Shown: piece after piece, positions 17,711 through 26,822 of the stretch
Numbering within the stretch: position 1 is the stretch's first letter
How the letters are laid out: every line of letters begins with the position of its first letter
Assembly: GCA_000621425.1 (NCBI GenBank)
Contig: JHYJ01000008.1
Span: forward strand, 202,670 to 266,669
DNA: 64,000 nucleotides
Direction: 5' to 3'
Source of the DNA: Lachnospiraceae bacterium AB2028
Lineage (GTDB): Bacteria; Bacillota; Clostridia; Lachnospirales; Lachnospiraceae
Program-made: the position numbers and the translations under genes
Notes under the pieces: generated by a model
Databases searched by the model: none
What the model was told of the DNA's origin: nothing
What the model saw: the letters and a program-made list of their open reading frames with translations, nothing else

Positions 17711-18811
17711 TCATACCACACCATTACTGTAAAGAGAAATCTCCCGGTCCATTTCAGCCCGGATAACCTGTGAATCACCGCCGCCCAGCCATACTTTAGT
17801 CCAATTAACGGTCTCACTTATTGCGTCATTAATATGCCATACCGGGTTCCATCCAAAAACTGACTTTATTTTTGAACAATCAAGCCGTAGGAAATTTGCC
17901 TCATGGGGCGCATTTTCCTCGGCCCGATCAACCCAGTCTACCTTTTTATCAGCACCGCAGCTATTCCAAGAATCACAAAACATTGAAACAAGATTTCCTG
18001 TATTCACACAGTCACAGTCATCCGGTCCCACATTATAGTATCCGGCATAACTTCCATCTTTATACTGCGCTGCTGCAATCATCATATATGCAAATAGAGG
18101 CTCCAGCACATGCTGATACGGTCTTGTAGAATATGGATTTCTCACATTTATCACTCCGTCTGTTGCTATCGCCCTTACACAGTCAGGAATGATACGGTCA
18201 TTGCTGAAATCACCGCCACCGATCACGTTGCCGGCCCTGGCCGTAGACACTGCCACTCTTCCGTCAGTAAAAAATGAATTTTTATATGAATGGGTCACCA
18301 GTTCAGAGCACGATTTCGAATTGCTGTAGGGATCGAAACCATCCAGTTCATCGCACTCCCTGTAGCCGTACTCCCACTCACGGTTTTTATAAACTTTATC
18401 TGTGGTAACATTAAGAAACGACCTGATGGATGCGGTCTGTCTTACAGCTTCACAAATATTTACTGTTCCCATTACATTGGTGGAATAGGTCTTCACAGGA
18501 TCCTTGTAGGAATCCCTGACTATCGGCTGTGCTGCCAGATGCAGGACTATTTCCGGTTTATGTTCATTGAAACTTTTCAGCAGGGCATCAAGGTCGCGGA
18601 TATCAGCATAAATCTGATGCAGGCCTTTTTCTGATTCAAGATCTGCAATGACAAACAGTGACGGATCCGTAGGAGATTCAAGCGAATATCCTATAACCTC
18701 TGCCCCGAAGGAAAGAAGTATGTAGGTAAGCCACGCCCCTTTGAATCCCGTGTTTCCCGTCACGAGAACTTTCTTGTTACTATAAAAATCCTTTAACTCT
18801 GATATGTTCAA
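17711..18811 (-). CDS. rfbG: CDP-glucose 4,6-dehydratase
   Basis: A 366-residue extended SDR enzyme that converts CDP-glucose to CDP-4-keto-6-deoxyglucose, using bound NAD. It has VTGNTGFKGAW (about 17-27), the variant glycine motif characteristic of this family, then LHLAAQPIVRDSY and YSNSKSCSE, where Tyr and Lys are the catalytic pair. GNVIGGGDF is also a family signature. The start codon is TTG with GGTGAG before it. It follows rfbH and rfbF on the same strand, completing the first three steps toward CDP-3,6-dideoxyhexoses. Confidence 0.93.
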   Translation of the reverse strand: MNISELKDFYSNKKVLVTGNTGFKGAWLTYILLSFGAEVIGYSLESPTDPSLFVIADLESEKGLHQIYADIRDLDALLKSFNEHKPEIVLHLAAQPIVRDSYKDPVKTYSTNVMGTVNICEAVRQTASIRSFLNVTTDKVYKNREWEYGYRECDELDGFDPYSNSKSCSELVTHSYKNSFFTDGRVAVSTARAGNVIGGGDFSNDRIIPDCVRAIATDGVINVRNPYSTRPYQHVLEPLFAYMMIAAAQYKDGSYAGYYNVGPDDCDCVNTGNLVSMFCDSWNSCGADKKVDWVDRAEENAPHEANFLRLDCSKIKSVFGWNPVWHINDAISETVNWTKVWLGGGDSQVIRAEMDREISLYSNGVV

Positions 18812-18845
18812 ATTCTCACCGCCCCAATTTCTTCAATCGACATCT

Positions 18846-20192
18846 TTAAGAGAAAACCGCTGTGAGACACTTAACCATGTAGTCCATCTTTTCAGCCGTC
18901 ATCCCCGGATATACACCTACCCAGAAAGCCTTCTCCATCACCCGATCCGTATTTTCAAGACTTCCCACTACACGGTATGCATCCGTCCCTCTGTATTCAT
19001 CAAAACAAGGATGCTTTATCAGGTTACCGGAGAACAGCAGCCTCGTCTGAATATTATGAGCCTCCAGATATGCTGTTACTGCATTTCTTTCCTTACCCGC
19101 ACTATCCTTGACCGTAAGCAGGAAACCGAACCATGAAGGTGAGCTGTTCTCTGCTGCTTCAGGCAGAACAAGATATCTATCCAGCCCCTTTTCAATAAGT
19201 TGATTCCTGAAATACTCCCAGTTCTTCTTTCTCTTTTCAATAAACTCCGGGAACTTCTTAAGCTGCTCCACGCCAATGGCGGCCTGCATATCTGTAGCTT
19301 TCAGATTGTATCCGAAATGGCTGTATGTATATTTGTGATCATAGCCCAATGGCAGTTCACCAAACTGTCTGTCAAATCTGTGGCCACAGACTCCGTCATG
19401 CCCGGACGGACAGATGCAGTCACGCCCCCAGTCACGATAGGATAGCAGCAGCCTGTGTAATACCGGATCATCTGTGTAGACAGCTCCGCCTTCGCCCATA
19501 GTCAGGTGATGCGGCGGATAGAAGCTTGATGTTCCTATATCTCCCCAAGTACCGGTATATTTAGTCACACCGTCAATGGTATACTCCGAACCCAGTGCAT
19601 CACAGTTATCTTCCACCAGCCAGAGACCATGCTCATCACAGAACCTTTTCACAGCTGACAGATCAAAAGGATTTCCAAGAGTATGTGCTATCATAACAGC
19701 TTTTGTTTTAGGTGACAGTGCCGCCTCAAGCTGATCAACATCGATATTATACTGGGGTATGGTTATGTCCACGAATACCGGAACCGCACCATACTGAATG
19801 ACGGGCGCAACAGTTGTAGGAAAACCGCAGGCCACTGTAATCACCTCATCACCGCGCTTAATACTCCTATCTCCCAGTTCAGGGGCTGTCAGCGCCATAA
19901 AAGCAAGAAGATTGGCAGACGAACCGCTGTTTACAATATGGGAATATTTAACGCATAAGAACTTTGACAAATCTTTTTCGAATTGATCTGAAAACCTTCC
20001 TGAGGTCAGCCAAAAATCAAGAGTCGCTTCCGTAAGGGCCTTCATCTCACATTCGTCAAAAACCCTTCCTGCATAGTTTATACGGTCGCCTTCCTTAAAA
20101 CCTGTATCAGCAGTTTTGAATTCCCTGTAATACTCGCTGACCAGATCCAAAATCTCCTGTCTGGCTTCTTTTTCATCAGCCCATCTGTTCAT
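18846..20192 (-). CDS. rfbH: CDP-6-deoxy-4-hexulose 3-dehydratase (E1)
   Basis: A 448-residue PMP-dependent dehydratase of the aminotransferase fold that removes the C3 hydroxyl of CDP-4-keto-6-deoxyglucose. It is distinguished from ordinary aminotransferases by FYPPHHLTMGEGGAV, where histidine replaces the PLP lysine, and by cysteines in RDCICPSGHDGVCGHRF that fit the [2Fe-2S] ligands of E1. The ATG at 20192 follows GAGGGTG; an upstream TTG is rejected. The partner reductase E3 (rfbI/ascD) is not encoded in the window, so the radical step must borrow a reductase or one encoded elsewhere. Confidence 0.93.
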   Translation of the reverse strand: MNRWADEKEARQEILDLVSEYYREFKTADTGFKEGDRINYAGRVFDECEMKALTEATLDFWLTSGRFSDQFEKDLSKFLCVKYSHIVNSGSSANLLAFMALTAPELGDRSIKRGDEVITVACGFPTTVAPVIQYGAVPVFVDITIPQYNIDVDQLEAALSPKTKAVMIAHTLGNPFDLSAVKRFCDEHGLWLVEDNCDALGSEYTIDGVTKYTGTWGDIGTSSFYPPHHLTMGEGGAVYTDDPVLHRLLLSYRDWGRDCICPSGHDGVCGHRFDRQFGELPLGYDHKYTYSHFGYNLKATDMQAAIGVEQLKKFPEFIEKRKKNWEYFRNQLIEKGLDRYLVLPEAAENSSPSWFGFLLTVKDSAGKERNAVTAYLEAHNIQTRLLFSGNLIKHPCFDEYRGTDAYRVVGSLENTDRVMEKAFWVGVYPGMTAEKMDYMVKCLTAVFS

Positions 20193-20235
20193 GTTCACCC
20201 TCACAATGCACAATTATCCATAACATCCTATTTTA

Positions 20236-21012
20236 CTACTCCCACACCATCCAAGGTGCCCGTCCTTCCGCTATCAGCTCTTCAAGAACATTCTTTTGCC
20301 GTAGGGTATCCATGCACTGCCAAAATCCCTTATGCTCATAAGACATCAGTTCACCTTCCTTGGCAAGTGCCTCAAGTGGCTCAGTTTCAAACGGGGTACT
20401 GTCTCCATCTATATAATCAATTACATCCCTGTTAAGCACCATAAACCCCGCATTTATGGGGTGGCCATCATTAACAAGTTTTTCCCTGAAAGAACGCACT
20501 ACACCATTCTGCGCAATGTCAAGCACCCCCTTATCCTGTCTCTGTATAATTGAAGTAAGTGTTGCTTTCTTACCATGCGCATAATGAAAATCAAGAAGTT
20601 TCTTCAGATCCACATCACATACACCGTCACCGTATGTCATCATAAATGTATCTTCATCAATGTACTTCTTCACCCGTTTTATACGTCCACCTGTCATGGT
20701 ATTGAGTCCGGTATCCACCACCGTAACCTTCCAAGGTTCAGTGTGCTTATCATGCACGTGCATCTTGTATTCTTGGGTCAGGTCAAATGTAATATCCGAT
20801 GTATTGATAAAATAATCACGGAACCATTCCTTGATCTTGTTCTGCTTGTATCCCGCACAAATAATAAATTCGTTAAAACCATAGTGCGAATAGTATTTCA
20901 TAATGTGCCAGATTATAGGCATACCGCCAATCTCTATCATAGGTTTAGGCGTACGTTCAGACTCCTCTGATATCCTGGTACCTTCACCACCTGCTAGCAA
21001 TACAACTTTCAT
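20236..21012 (-). CDS. rfbF: Glucose-1-phosphate cytidylyltransferase
   Basis: A 258-residue nucleotidyltransferase making CDP-glucose from glucose-1-phosphate and CTP. It begins MKVVLLAGGEGTRISEESE, with the PKPMIEIGGMPIIWHIM segment, then TYGDGVCDVD for the metal site, all typical of RfbF. AGAGGGGGA precedes the ATG. It is first in the operon rfbF-rfbH-rfbG-(15331 gene), driven by a promoter at about 21073-21099. Gene order F-H-G differs from the Salmonella order but the set is the same. Confidence 0.95.
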   Translation of the reverse strand: MKVVLLAGGEGTRISEESERTPKPMIEIGGMPIIWHIMKYYSHYGFNEFIICAGYKQNKIKEWFRDYFINTSDITFDLTQEYKMHVHDKHTEPWKVTVVDTGLNTMTGGRIKRVKKYIDEDTFMMTYGDGVCDVDLKKLLDFHYAHGKKATLTSIIQRQDKGVLDIAQNGVVRSFREKLVNDGHPINAGFMVLNRDVIDYIDGDSTPFETEPLEALAKEGELMSYEHKGFWQCMDTLRQKNVLEELIAEGRAPWMVWE

Positions 21013-21072
21013 ATAATCCCCCTCTTAACACATTTTCTCCGTGTTGTCTCGTATTTTATACTTTGATATTGT

Positions 21073-21099
21073 TTTATACTCTTTATACTTCATTGTCAA
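21073..21099 (-). promoter_or_regulatory. Promoter of the rfbF-rfbH-rfbG operon
   Basis: A perfect TTGACA (21094-21099) and TATAAA (21073-21078) with a short 15-base spacer. GTATAAA occurs three times in the following 40 bases, so the -10 used is uncertain. It marks the boundary between the AT-rich block and the rfb genes. Confidence 0.6.
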
Positions 21100-21140
21100 C
21101 TATTCTAAGCCGGGTAGGATACAGCAAGACTGACTTATTT

Positions 21141-22094
21141 TCAACTTTCAAAAAAGAAATTAGTTTCCATTGTCTCATCAGTTATAGATTCTATTTTTTT
21201 CAATTCTCCATTATGCAGAACTTTACAACTGTACCCCAATTCTGACATATAACTAATTACCTCATTCGGATGGTAACCAAATCGCTTTGCATGTTTTCTT
21301 AATAATTCACAATAAACTAATGGTCTATACTCTAATAATGAATGCCTTGCTCCTTTTAACACATTTTTTTCATTTCCCTCAACATCTATCTTTATAAAAT
21401 CCAGTCTTTTAATTCCGTGTTCATCTACAAAATCATCTATTGTACTAACATCACATAAAATCCTATCTATATCAGTATTTCCTGTATATTTTCCACTTTC
21501 ATCAGATTTTTTTCTATAAAAGGCATCTTCATTTGCAATAAGTGATGCAGCCTCATTAGATGCCGGTACCCAGAACTCAAATTCTCCTTTTTTATCTGAC
21601 ATTCCAATATTGAATGGATGATAATTTTCAAAAATCACCCCATCCATATTCAATTTTGCATTACGTAATAAATTTCTATATGTAGATGGAACTGGTTCAA
21701 ACAAATAAAAGTCTATATTTTTCTGCTTCAAACAAAATTCCAAACTAAAAATACCTACATTTGCACCAACATCAAAAACAATGGCCCCTGTTTTTTCAGA
21801 AATATAATCACTTACAAATGCCATATCATCTTTTTCTGGATCTCCCTCCAACAGAATATCCGCTTCTGCTCGGCAAATAGACTGACAAAAATCAAAGAAT
21901 AAGCTTACTCCACTAGTTTTCTTCAACACAATTCCATCTTTTCTTATTTCTATAGATTGAACCTCTGGATTGTTTTCTACAATTTTTTGGATATCTGTCA
22001 GGATATGCGTATAATCATCCCTTGCAATCTCCCAATAAAGTTTTTTTTCAATCAGTCCATTTAAATACGCAGATCTTAATTCCTCTAATCTCAT
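21141..22094 (-). CDS. FkbM-family methyltransferase
   Basis: A 317-residue SAM-dependent O-methyltransferase of the FkbM type. The domain starts near residue 105 with VFDVGANVGIFSLEF (SAM-binding GxG motif), then FYLFEPVPSTYRNL and the family hallmark LDFIKIDVEGNEKNVLKGA. The N-terminal 100 residues are variable. Relatives methylate sugars in surface glycans and natural products. AGAGG precedes the ATG. The DNA is visibly more AT-rich than the rfb genes downstream. It is probably the last gene of the block that begins at 32619. Confidence 0.85.
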   Translation of the reverse strand: MRLEELRSAYLNGLIEKKLYWEIARDDYTHILTDIQKIVENNPEVQSIEIRKDGIVLKKTSGVSLFFDFCQSICRAEADILLEGDPEKDDMAFVSDYISEKTGAIVFDVGANVGIFSLEFCLKQKNIDFYLFEPVPSTYRNLLRNAKLNMDGVIFENYHPFNIGMSDKKGEFEFWVPASNEAASLIANEDAFYRKKSDESGKYTGNTDIDRILCDVSTIDDFVDEHGIKRLDFIKIDVEGNEKNVLKGARHSLLEYRPLVYCELLRKHAKRFGYHPNEVISYMSELGYSCKVLHNGELKKIESITDETMETNFFFES

Positions 22095-22191
22095 AACAAC
22101 CTCTTTATTCTTTCATAATGACAAATTCAGAGACAATCTCTTTCACCAAACAGTAAACTCATATACACTCGAAAAATTATCTGATATTATT

Positions 22192-23457
22192 TTAGCCTCT
22201 CTGATGTTTTCCTTCAAAACATGTACACAAAAATTTACTATCCCATTTTTTTCCCTCAAACAGCAGTTTAGCAGCAATTGATGTACTATTACCAGTTGCA
22301 ATCAAGTAAACACCATTACAGTCGTAATGTTTTATATCTTTTGTTTGCATTCCGCAAATTTCAATATTTCTGTTGTTATCGTAGACAGCTACTAATTCTG
22401 CCCTGGGATAATTGTCTGAAATATATTTATATGTTTTTGCAGTAATTTGTGTTACTCCCCATAGCGCATATTTGAATACTGATGTATCAGAGCATACTTT
22501 TTTCAAGAAATCTTCTATCCACATCATCTCTAGATCCCTAAACGGGTAATAATTAATAGGTGTACTTGGAAGTAAATTCTCCACTTCGTTCTTTATAGGA
22601 ACATTGTAAAATGCATTTTCTATAAGTTCACAATCATGCTCTATTAACCGTTCCTTATATTTCTCAAATTCCACTACGGTCGGACTCCAGTCAATATTAT
22701 TCCAATTATCCTTATCATAAATAGGAATGTATCGATGAATCCACGAAAATGTCGAGGCATATTTCGTCGGTGCAAATATAACAGGAATCCCAAGAGCCAT
22801 ACAGGGACTAGCACAATGTAATCTAGATGTTACAACTAAGCTTGCATTTTCTTTATATTCATTTAATACAGCTTGCGCATATTCTTCCCACGTCTCTCCA
22901 TGAGTACATCCACCGCTAGAAAAAATCTGGTGGGACAATACTTTATACTCCATTTTATGCGGACAATTCTTAATTAGAGATTCATCGGCATCTACAAAAT
23001 AAATACAATTACCTTTATTATGTCTTCTCGGAAAAGTTGCAGTTAGACAGCCGTGCAAATAAACGCGAATCCCAAGATTGCTTAGCATATCATATGTAAA
23101 CTCATCTCTGCAACCAATTGGTTCATATTTCCTTAGATATTCTATTTCATCCTTCGTAAATTCACCACCTATGCAATGAATTCCAAGGAAAATAGGTCGA
23201 ATTTTGTCAGAAAGAATTAATGGACGTTCCCCCCAAAATGGATTAAACCAAATGAAATTTATCGGAAGAAGCAATTCTTCCCCATCATATTCAAATAAAT
23301 CGTAATATTCAATTCTAACGACATCTTCTTCTGGAATCCCTAATTTCTTATACAACTGCATAACCGCTAATAATTGTATTTGGTCTCCAATATTAATAAC
23401 TCTATTGCCCTCAGGATTCATACTCCCATATTCATTTATAACACATGCATATTTCAC
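22192..23457 (-). CDS. Polysaccharide pyruvyltransferase-family protein
   Basis: A 421-residue protein. The N-terminal about 300 residues fit the PS_pyruv_trans family (NIGDQIQLLAVMQLYKKLG, the GCRDEFTYDML segment, and VVTSRLHCASPCMALGIPVIF). The C-terminal about 100 residues form a small Rossmann-like domain (YALWGVTQITAKTYKYI, LVAVYDNNRN) such as is found in other surface-glycan enzymes. It would add a pyruvate ketal or act as a related glycosyltransferase. The start is GTG overlapping the upstream stop by one base, with AAGGAG before it. AT-rich. Confidence 0.8.
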   Translation of the reverse strand: MKYACVINEYGSMNPEGNRVINIGDQIQLLAVMQLYKKLGIPEEDVVRIEYYDLFEYDGEELLLPINFIWFNPFWGERPLILSDKIRPIFLGIHCIGGEFTKDEIEYLRKYEPIGCRDEFTYDMLSNLGIRVYLHGCLTATFPRRHNKGNCIYFVDADESLIKNCPHKMEYKVLSHQIFSSGGCTHGETWEEYAQAVLNEYKENASLVVTSRLHCASPCMALGIPVIFAPTKYASTFSWIHRYIPIYDKDNWNNIDWSPTVVEFEKYKERLIEHDCELIENAFYNVPIKNEVENLLPSTPINYYPFRDLEMMWIEDFLKKVCSDTSVFKYALWGVTQITAKTYKYISDNYPRAELVAVYDNNRNIEICGMQTKDIKHYDCNGVYLIATGNSTSIAAKLLFEGKKWDSKFLCTCFEGKHQRG

Positions 23458-24518
23458 TACTTATCTCCTTTTATATCAAAATTGTAGGAAAGCATATCCA
23501 CTGTTATTTCTGAAACATCATCTTCTGGGCCGTCGCGCAATGGAATCTCACAGTTTCGACAAGCTTTCCACTTCATGCCCTTTGTTTTAAGCATATCACA
23601 GCGCAATTCATACATAGAGCTTGATTCCCATAGTTCCTTCAAAGTGTGATCCATAACATTTCCAATCGACAGCTCCTTTAACCAATCTGCACAGCACACA
23701 ATAACAGTTCCGTCATTTCTGATTGTTATATGCGAAAACGGATATCTACAAGGACGCTTTTCATTAGTTTTTATAAAGTTTGAATCAAGACTTTTCTGAT
23801 GTGCTTTTTCAGCCCCATCCTTATACATCCTATCAAAAACATCAGTTTCATCCCCTATGCCTATCTGAAAAACTTCATCAATTCCAACTTCATCAGCAAC
23901 AGCCTTATACTGATCTACAAACTGTTCATTTTCATCCGTATTTGCATCAAGCATTTTGGCATAAATCTTAGGATAAGCCACACCTTTACTATCACGATAT
24001 TTTCTTAAGTATAAAAGATTATTCTTTATCTGCTGCGGAAGCACATCTGAATTCGTCACATATTTCATTCTGTCATTTTTTACTGAATATACAGAAAGTC
24101 GCAGTATATCAAGTCCATAATCAACAAGCTTCTCCGCTACACTCTTTGTCAATAAAGAACCATTTGTTGTAATCTCTATTGCATCACATATACCAAGTTC
24201 CTTAATTACTTTTACCATTTCACATATGTCAGGATTAACCAACGGTTCTCCCAGTGAATACAATTTTATTAGCTTTATTGGACAGCCTGTTTCCGAAACC
24301 CATGCTTTTATATCATCAACCGATTTTCTAAACACATCATTATCCATGTTCTTCAACGGAAGTGCCCTTGGATCCGATTCATTATTTCCGTGAAAACACA
24401 TAGCACACTTGAAGTTACATATATTTGTGGGTTCTATTGAGACACACAACGGCTGTTTTAACGGAATAGCATCCTTAAGTATAATCTTGCCACCAGCATG
24501 TATATTTTTTTGCAGCAT
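23457..24518 (-). CDS. Radical SAM/SPASM domain protein
   Basis: A 353-residue radical SAM enzyme. CNFKCAMC at about residue 33-40 carries the CxxxCxxC ligands of the SAM cluster, followed by YSLGEPLVNPDI and ITTNGSLLT. A C-terminal SPASM-like segment has CRYPF, VIVCCADWL and CRNC, so at least one auxiliary Fe-S cluster is expected. SPASM members modify peptides, but several act on sugars (for example dehydrogenation or epimerisation). Here it lies in a glycan operon between an epimerase and a pyruvyltransferase, so a sugar substrate is more likely than a peptide. AT-rich. Confidence 0.82.
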   Translation of the reverse strand: MLQKNIHAGGKIILKDAIPLKQPLCVSIEPTNICNFKCAMCFHGNNESDPRALPLKNMDNDVFRKSVDDIKAWVSETGCPIKLIKLYSLGEPLVNPDICEMVKVIKELGICDAIEITTNGSLLTKSVAEKLVDYGLDILRLSVYSVKNDRMKYVTNSDVLPQQIKNNLLYLRKYRDSKGVAYPKIYAKMLDANTDENEQFVDQYKAVADEVGIDEVFQIGIGDETDVFDRMYKDGAEKAHQKSLDSNFIKTNEKRPCRYPFSHITIRNDGTVIVCCADWLKELSIGNVMDHTLKELWESSSMYELRCDMLKTKGMKWKACRNCEIPLRDGPEDDVSEITVDMLSYNFDIKGDK

Positions 24519-24527
24519 AACAACCTC

Positions 24528-25598
24528 CTAATAATTTGTCACAAAAAAATTATATACCCGTGAAAAACCTTCTCGCACATCTACCATATGATTCCAGCCT
24601 AATCTAACGAGTTTTTCTTCTACAGGTTTATTTGCAATATTTACCGTATCAGTTTGATAACTGTCATCGTTATGTCTTTCCCGAAAAACAACATTGACTT
24701 TATCCTTGGGCAGACTAGCGATTATTTCAGCAACACTTCTTATCTTCATCATTTGATCTGTATTAGTGACATTATAAGCCTCCCCTCCCTCTCCATTAAA
24801 AAGAATAAGAAAATATCCCGCCACAGCATCACTTAAATAACAAAACGGCCTTTGGGCAAGCCCATCACTATGCAGAATAATATCCGTTCCGGATATTGCA
24901 TTATTCATAAAGCTGGCAAAAGTTCGTGGATCATTTTTTATATCCATAGTCGGGCCATAAGTATGTCCTATTCTTGCTATCAGAGTTCTAATGCCATATT
25001 CCCTGTTATATGCGGCCAGCATCGTTTCAGCCATTCGCCGACTCTCATTGTAGCAGCTATGAGGATCTAAAGGATCTACCCCTCCTACCGTCTCCTCTGT
25101 AATCAGCTCAACATTACCGACGCTGCCATAAACATCACAGGTACTAAAAAACAAGAAACCTAATAGTCTCTCCCGATCACAGTTACAAAGCAGTTTGTAT
25201 GTGCCAATCACACTCGGTTCAATAACCTCAACAGGATTGGTACCATACATTCTGGGATTCGCTATTCCGGCTGCATGTATAATATAGTCCGCAATAATCT
25301 GCTTCGAATAACCAGCAGCCAAAATATCATCACGCAGGAAAATAAAATAATCCCTGTCAAAATATTTTCCAAACCGTAACCGTGCCTTATTCTCATTTTT
25401 TCCCTGAGCAACGATATTTAAGGATATCCCCTTAATTTCTCTTAGATAGATTAGATAGTAAGCCATATAGGAGGCCAACATCCCATACGCCCCTGTTATC
25501 AGAACAGTTTTGCCATTTAAGCTGTCCCACTCATATCCTCTTGCGTATATTTCTTCCATATCCGAAAGAATAATTTTATTATTCAGAAAATCATCCAC
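24528..25598 (-). CDS. NAD-dependent epimerase/dehydratase (extended SDR) with YxxxR active site
   Basis: A 356-residue extended SDR. The NAD site is VLITGAYGMLASYMAYYL (TGxxGxxxS, about 35-43). The active-site pair appears as Tyr183 and Arg187 (YNESRR), where almost all relatives have lysine. Other elements are conserved: DVYGSVGNVELI, ARIGHTYGP and FCYLSDAVAGYF. It could be a decarboxylase, dehydratase or epimerase on a nucleotide sugar. It follows the VOC gene by 18 bases and precedes the radical SAM gene by 9, clearly the same operon. Confidence 0.82.
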   Translation of the reverse strand: MDDFLNNKIILSDMEEIYARGYEWDSLNGKTVLITGAYGMLASYMAYYLIYLREIKGISLNIVAQGKNENKARLRFGKYFDRDYFIFLRDDILAAGYSKQIIADYIIHAAGIANPRMYGTNPVEVIEPSVIGTYKLLCNCDRERLLGFLFFSTCDVYGSVGNVELITEETVGGVDPLDPHSCYNESRRMAETMLAAYNREYGIRTLIARIGHTYGPTMDIKNDPRTFASFMNNAISGTDIILHSDGLAQRPFCYLSDAVAGYFLILFNGEGGEAYNVTNTDQMMKIRSVAEIIASLPKDKVNVVFRERHNDDSYQTDTVNIANKPVEEKLVRLGWNHMVDVREGFSRVYNFFVTNY

Positions 25599-25616
25599 GT
25601 TTATTATGTTATCCTC

Positions 25617-26066
25617 TTATTTTCTTTGTATTAGTTCTATCCAGTTTCCTTCTGGATCAGTACAAAAACAGCAACTATTTCCATTCTTCATTATCTGAAT
25701 ATCTGTCTTCTGTTGACCGCCATTATCTATTATTGCTCTGACAACAGCTTTAATATCATCCACGCCAAATGCTATATGTGCATTCCCAATAGTATATATC
25801 GGATGATCCTTGGGAAAATCTGATACTCCCGTATCAGTAAGTACTTTTACAAGTTCGATCATGTCACCCTGACCTTGTTTTTTTCCATATGGGGTCACCA
25901 GCTTTGATGTCATCAACTCAACTTTCATGCCCAGCAGTTCATCAAACAGCCTGCCACTGTCCCGCTCCATACTGCATATCGGGATCATCTCAAAAACAGT
26001 CCTATAAAAATTCTCCAACAAAACAATATCTGCAACATAAATCCCTGTATGTCTTATTGCTATCAT
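25617..26066 (-). CDS. VOC-superfamily (glyoxalase-like) protein
   Basis: A 149-residue vicinal-oxygen-chelate protein with two beta-alpha-beta-beta-beta modules. IAIRHTGIYVADIVLLENFYR starts module one and HIAFGVDDIKAVVRAI module two. It has the typical ending SCCFCTDPEGNWIELIQ. Candidate metal ligands are a His in module one, the His of AHIAFG and the Glu of NWIELI. Members are lyases, isomerases, epimerases or dioxygenases. It lies in the cyclitol-like cassette between the SDR and epimerase genes and may be an isomerase for a keto intermediate, but the substrate is unknown. Confidence 0.75.
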   Translation of the reverse strand: MIAIRHTGIYVADIVLLENFYRTVFEMIPICSMERDSGRLFDELLGMKVELMTSKLVTPYGKKQGQGDMIELVKVLTDTGVSDFPKDHPIYTIGNAHIAFGVDDIKAVVRAIIDNGGQQKTDIQIMKNGNSCCFCTDPEGNWIELIQRK

Positions 26067-26078
26067 ACTGCCATATCC

Positions 26079-26819
26079 TCATTTCAGTGACATTCCGCCG
26101 TCCACCGGGATCACGGCTCCGGTAATGTAATTTGCATCTTCAGAAGCAAGGAAACGAATTACTTTTGCTATCTGTTCCGGTTTCGATATGTATCCCATCG
26201 GTATAACTCCATCAAATCTTGAAAAATCCCTGTTTTCAAAAATCTCTGTATCCACTATCCCCGGACAAACAACATTAACCCGGACATCAGGGGCATAATT
26301 CAATGCACAGAGCTTTGAGAATTTAATCAAAGCTGATTTAGAGGCACCGTACATATAATTTTTTGTCCCGCTTGTGAATATATCCAGCCCACTCACAGAA
26401 GCGTTATTTATAATACAACCCTTTCTTTCCTTCAGATCAATTATGAATTCCTTGGTCATCAGCATTGCACCATCTACGTTTGCCCTGAATGATGCTGTCC
26501 AGTCAGAATAATCTATATCCTCAAGGCTCTGCGTGATAAAAATCCCTGCATTGTTTACCAGGACATCAATTTTTATCGATTCGTTTTCAAGGCTGTTCTT
26601 TAGGCGTACCACATCTTCCGGAATAGAAATATCACAGGACTCAAAAACAGCATTTCCTCCATTACTGCGGATTCTTTCAGCTATTTTTTCTCCACGCTCC
26701 CGATTTCTTCCTACAATAATAACCTTTGCACCAGCCTCGGCGAAACACACAGCCGTTTCCCTTCCGATTCCCGATGTAGCTCCGGTAACAAGAACATTTT
26801 TCCCGCTAAATCCACTCAT
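26079..26819 (-). CDS. Classical SDR oxidoreductase
   Basis: A 246-residue short-chain dehydrogenase. TGATSGIGRETAV (12-24) is the NAD(P) motif, then NNAGI, INNASVSG and YGASKSALIKFSK with the Tyr/Lys pair, and the C-terminal ANYITGAVIPVDGGMSLK. Close relatives include 3-oxoacyl-ACP reductases and sugar or cyclitol dehydrogenases. It begins 3 bases after the ThDP gene, so a ketone made by that enzyme is a natural substrate. NADP versus NAD preference is not decidable by eye. Confidence 0.85.
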   Translation of the reverse strand: MSGFSGKNVLVTGATSGIGRETAVCFAEAGAKVIIVGRNRERGEKIAERIRSNGGNAVFESCDISIPEDVVRLKNSLENESIKIDVLVNNAGIFITQSLEDIDYSDWTASFRANVDGAMLMTKEFIIDLKERKGCIINNASVSGLDIFTSGTKNYMYGASKSALIKFSKLCALNYAPDVRVNVVCPGIVDTEIFENRDFSRFDGVIPMGYISKPEQIAKVIRFLASEDANYITGAVIPVDGGMSLK

Positions 26820-26822
26820 AAA

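Noticed and set aside
20193..20213. Upstream in-frame TTG start for rfbH
   Set aside because: There is no ribosome site before it, while the ATG at 20192 has GAGGGTG.
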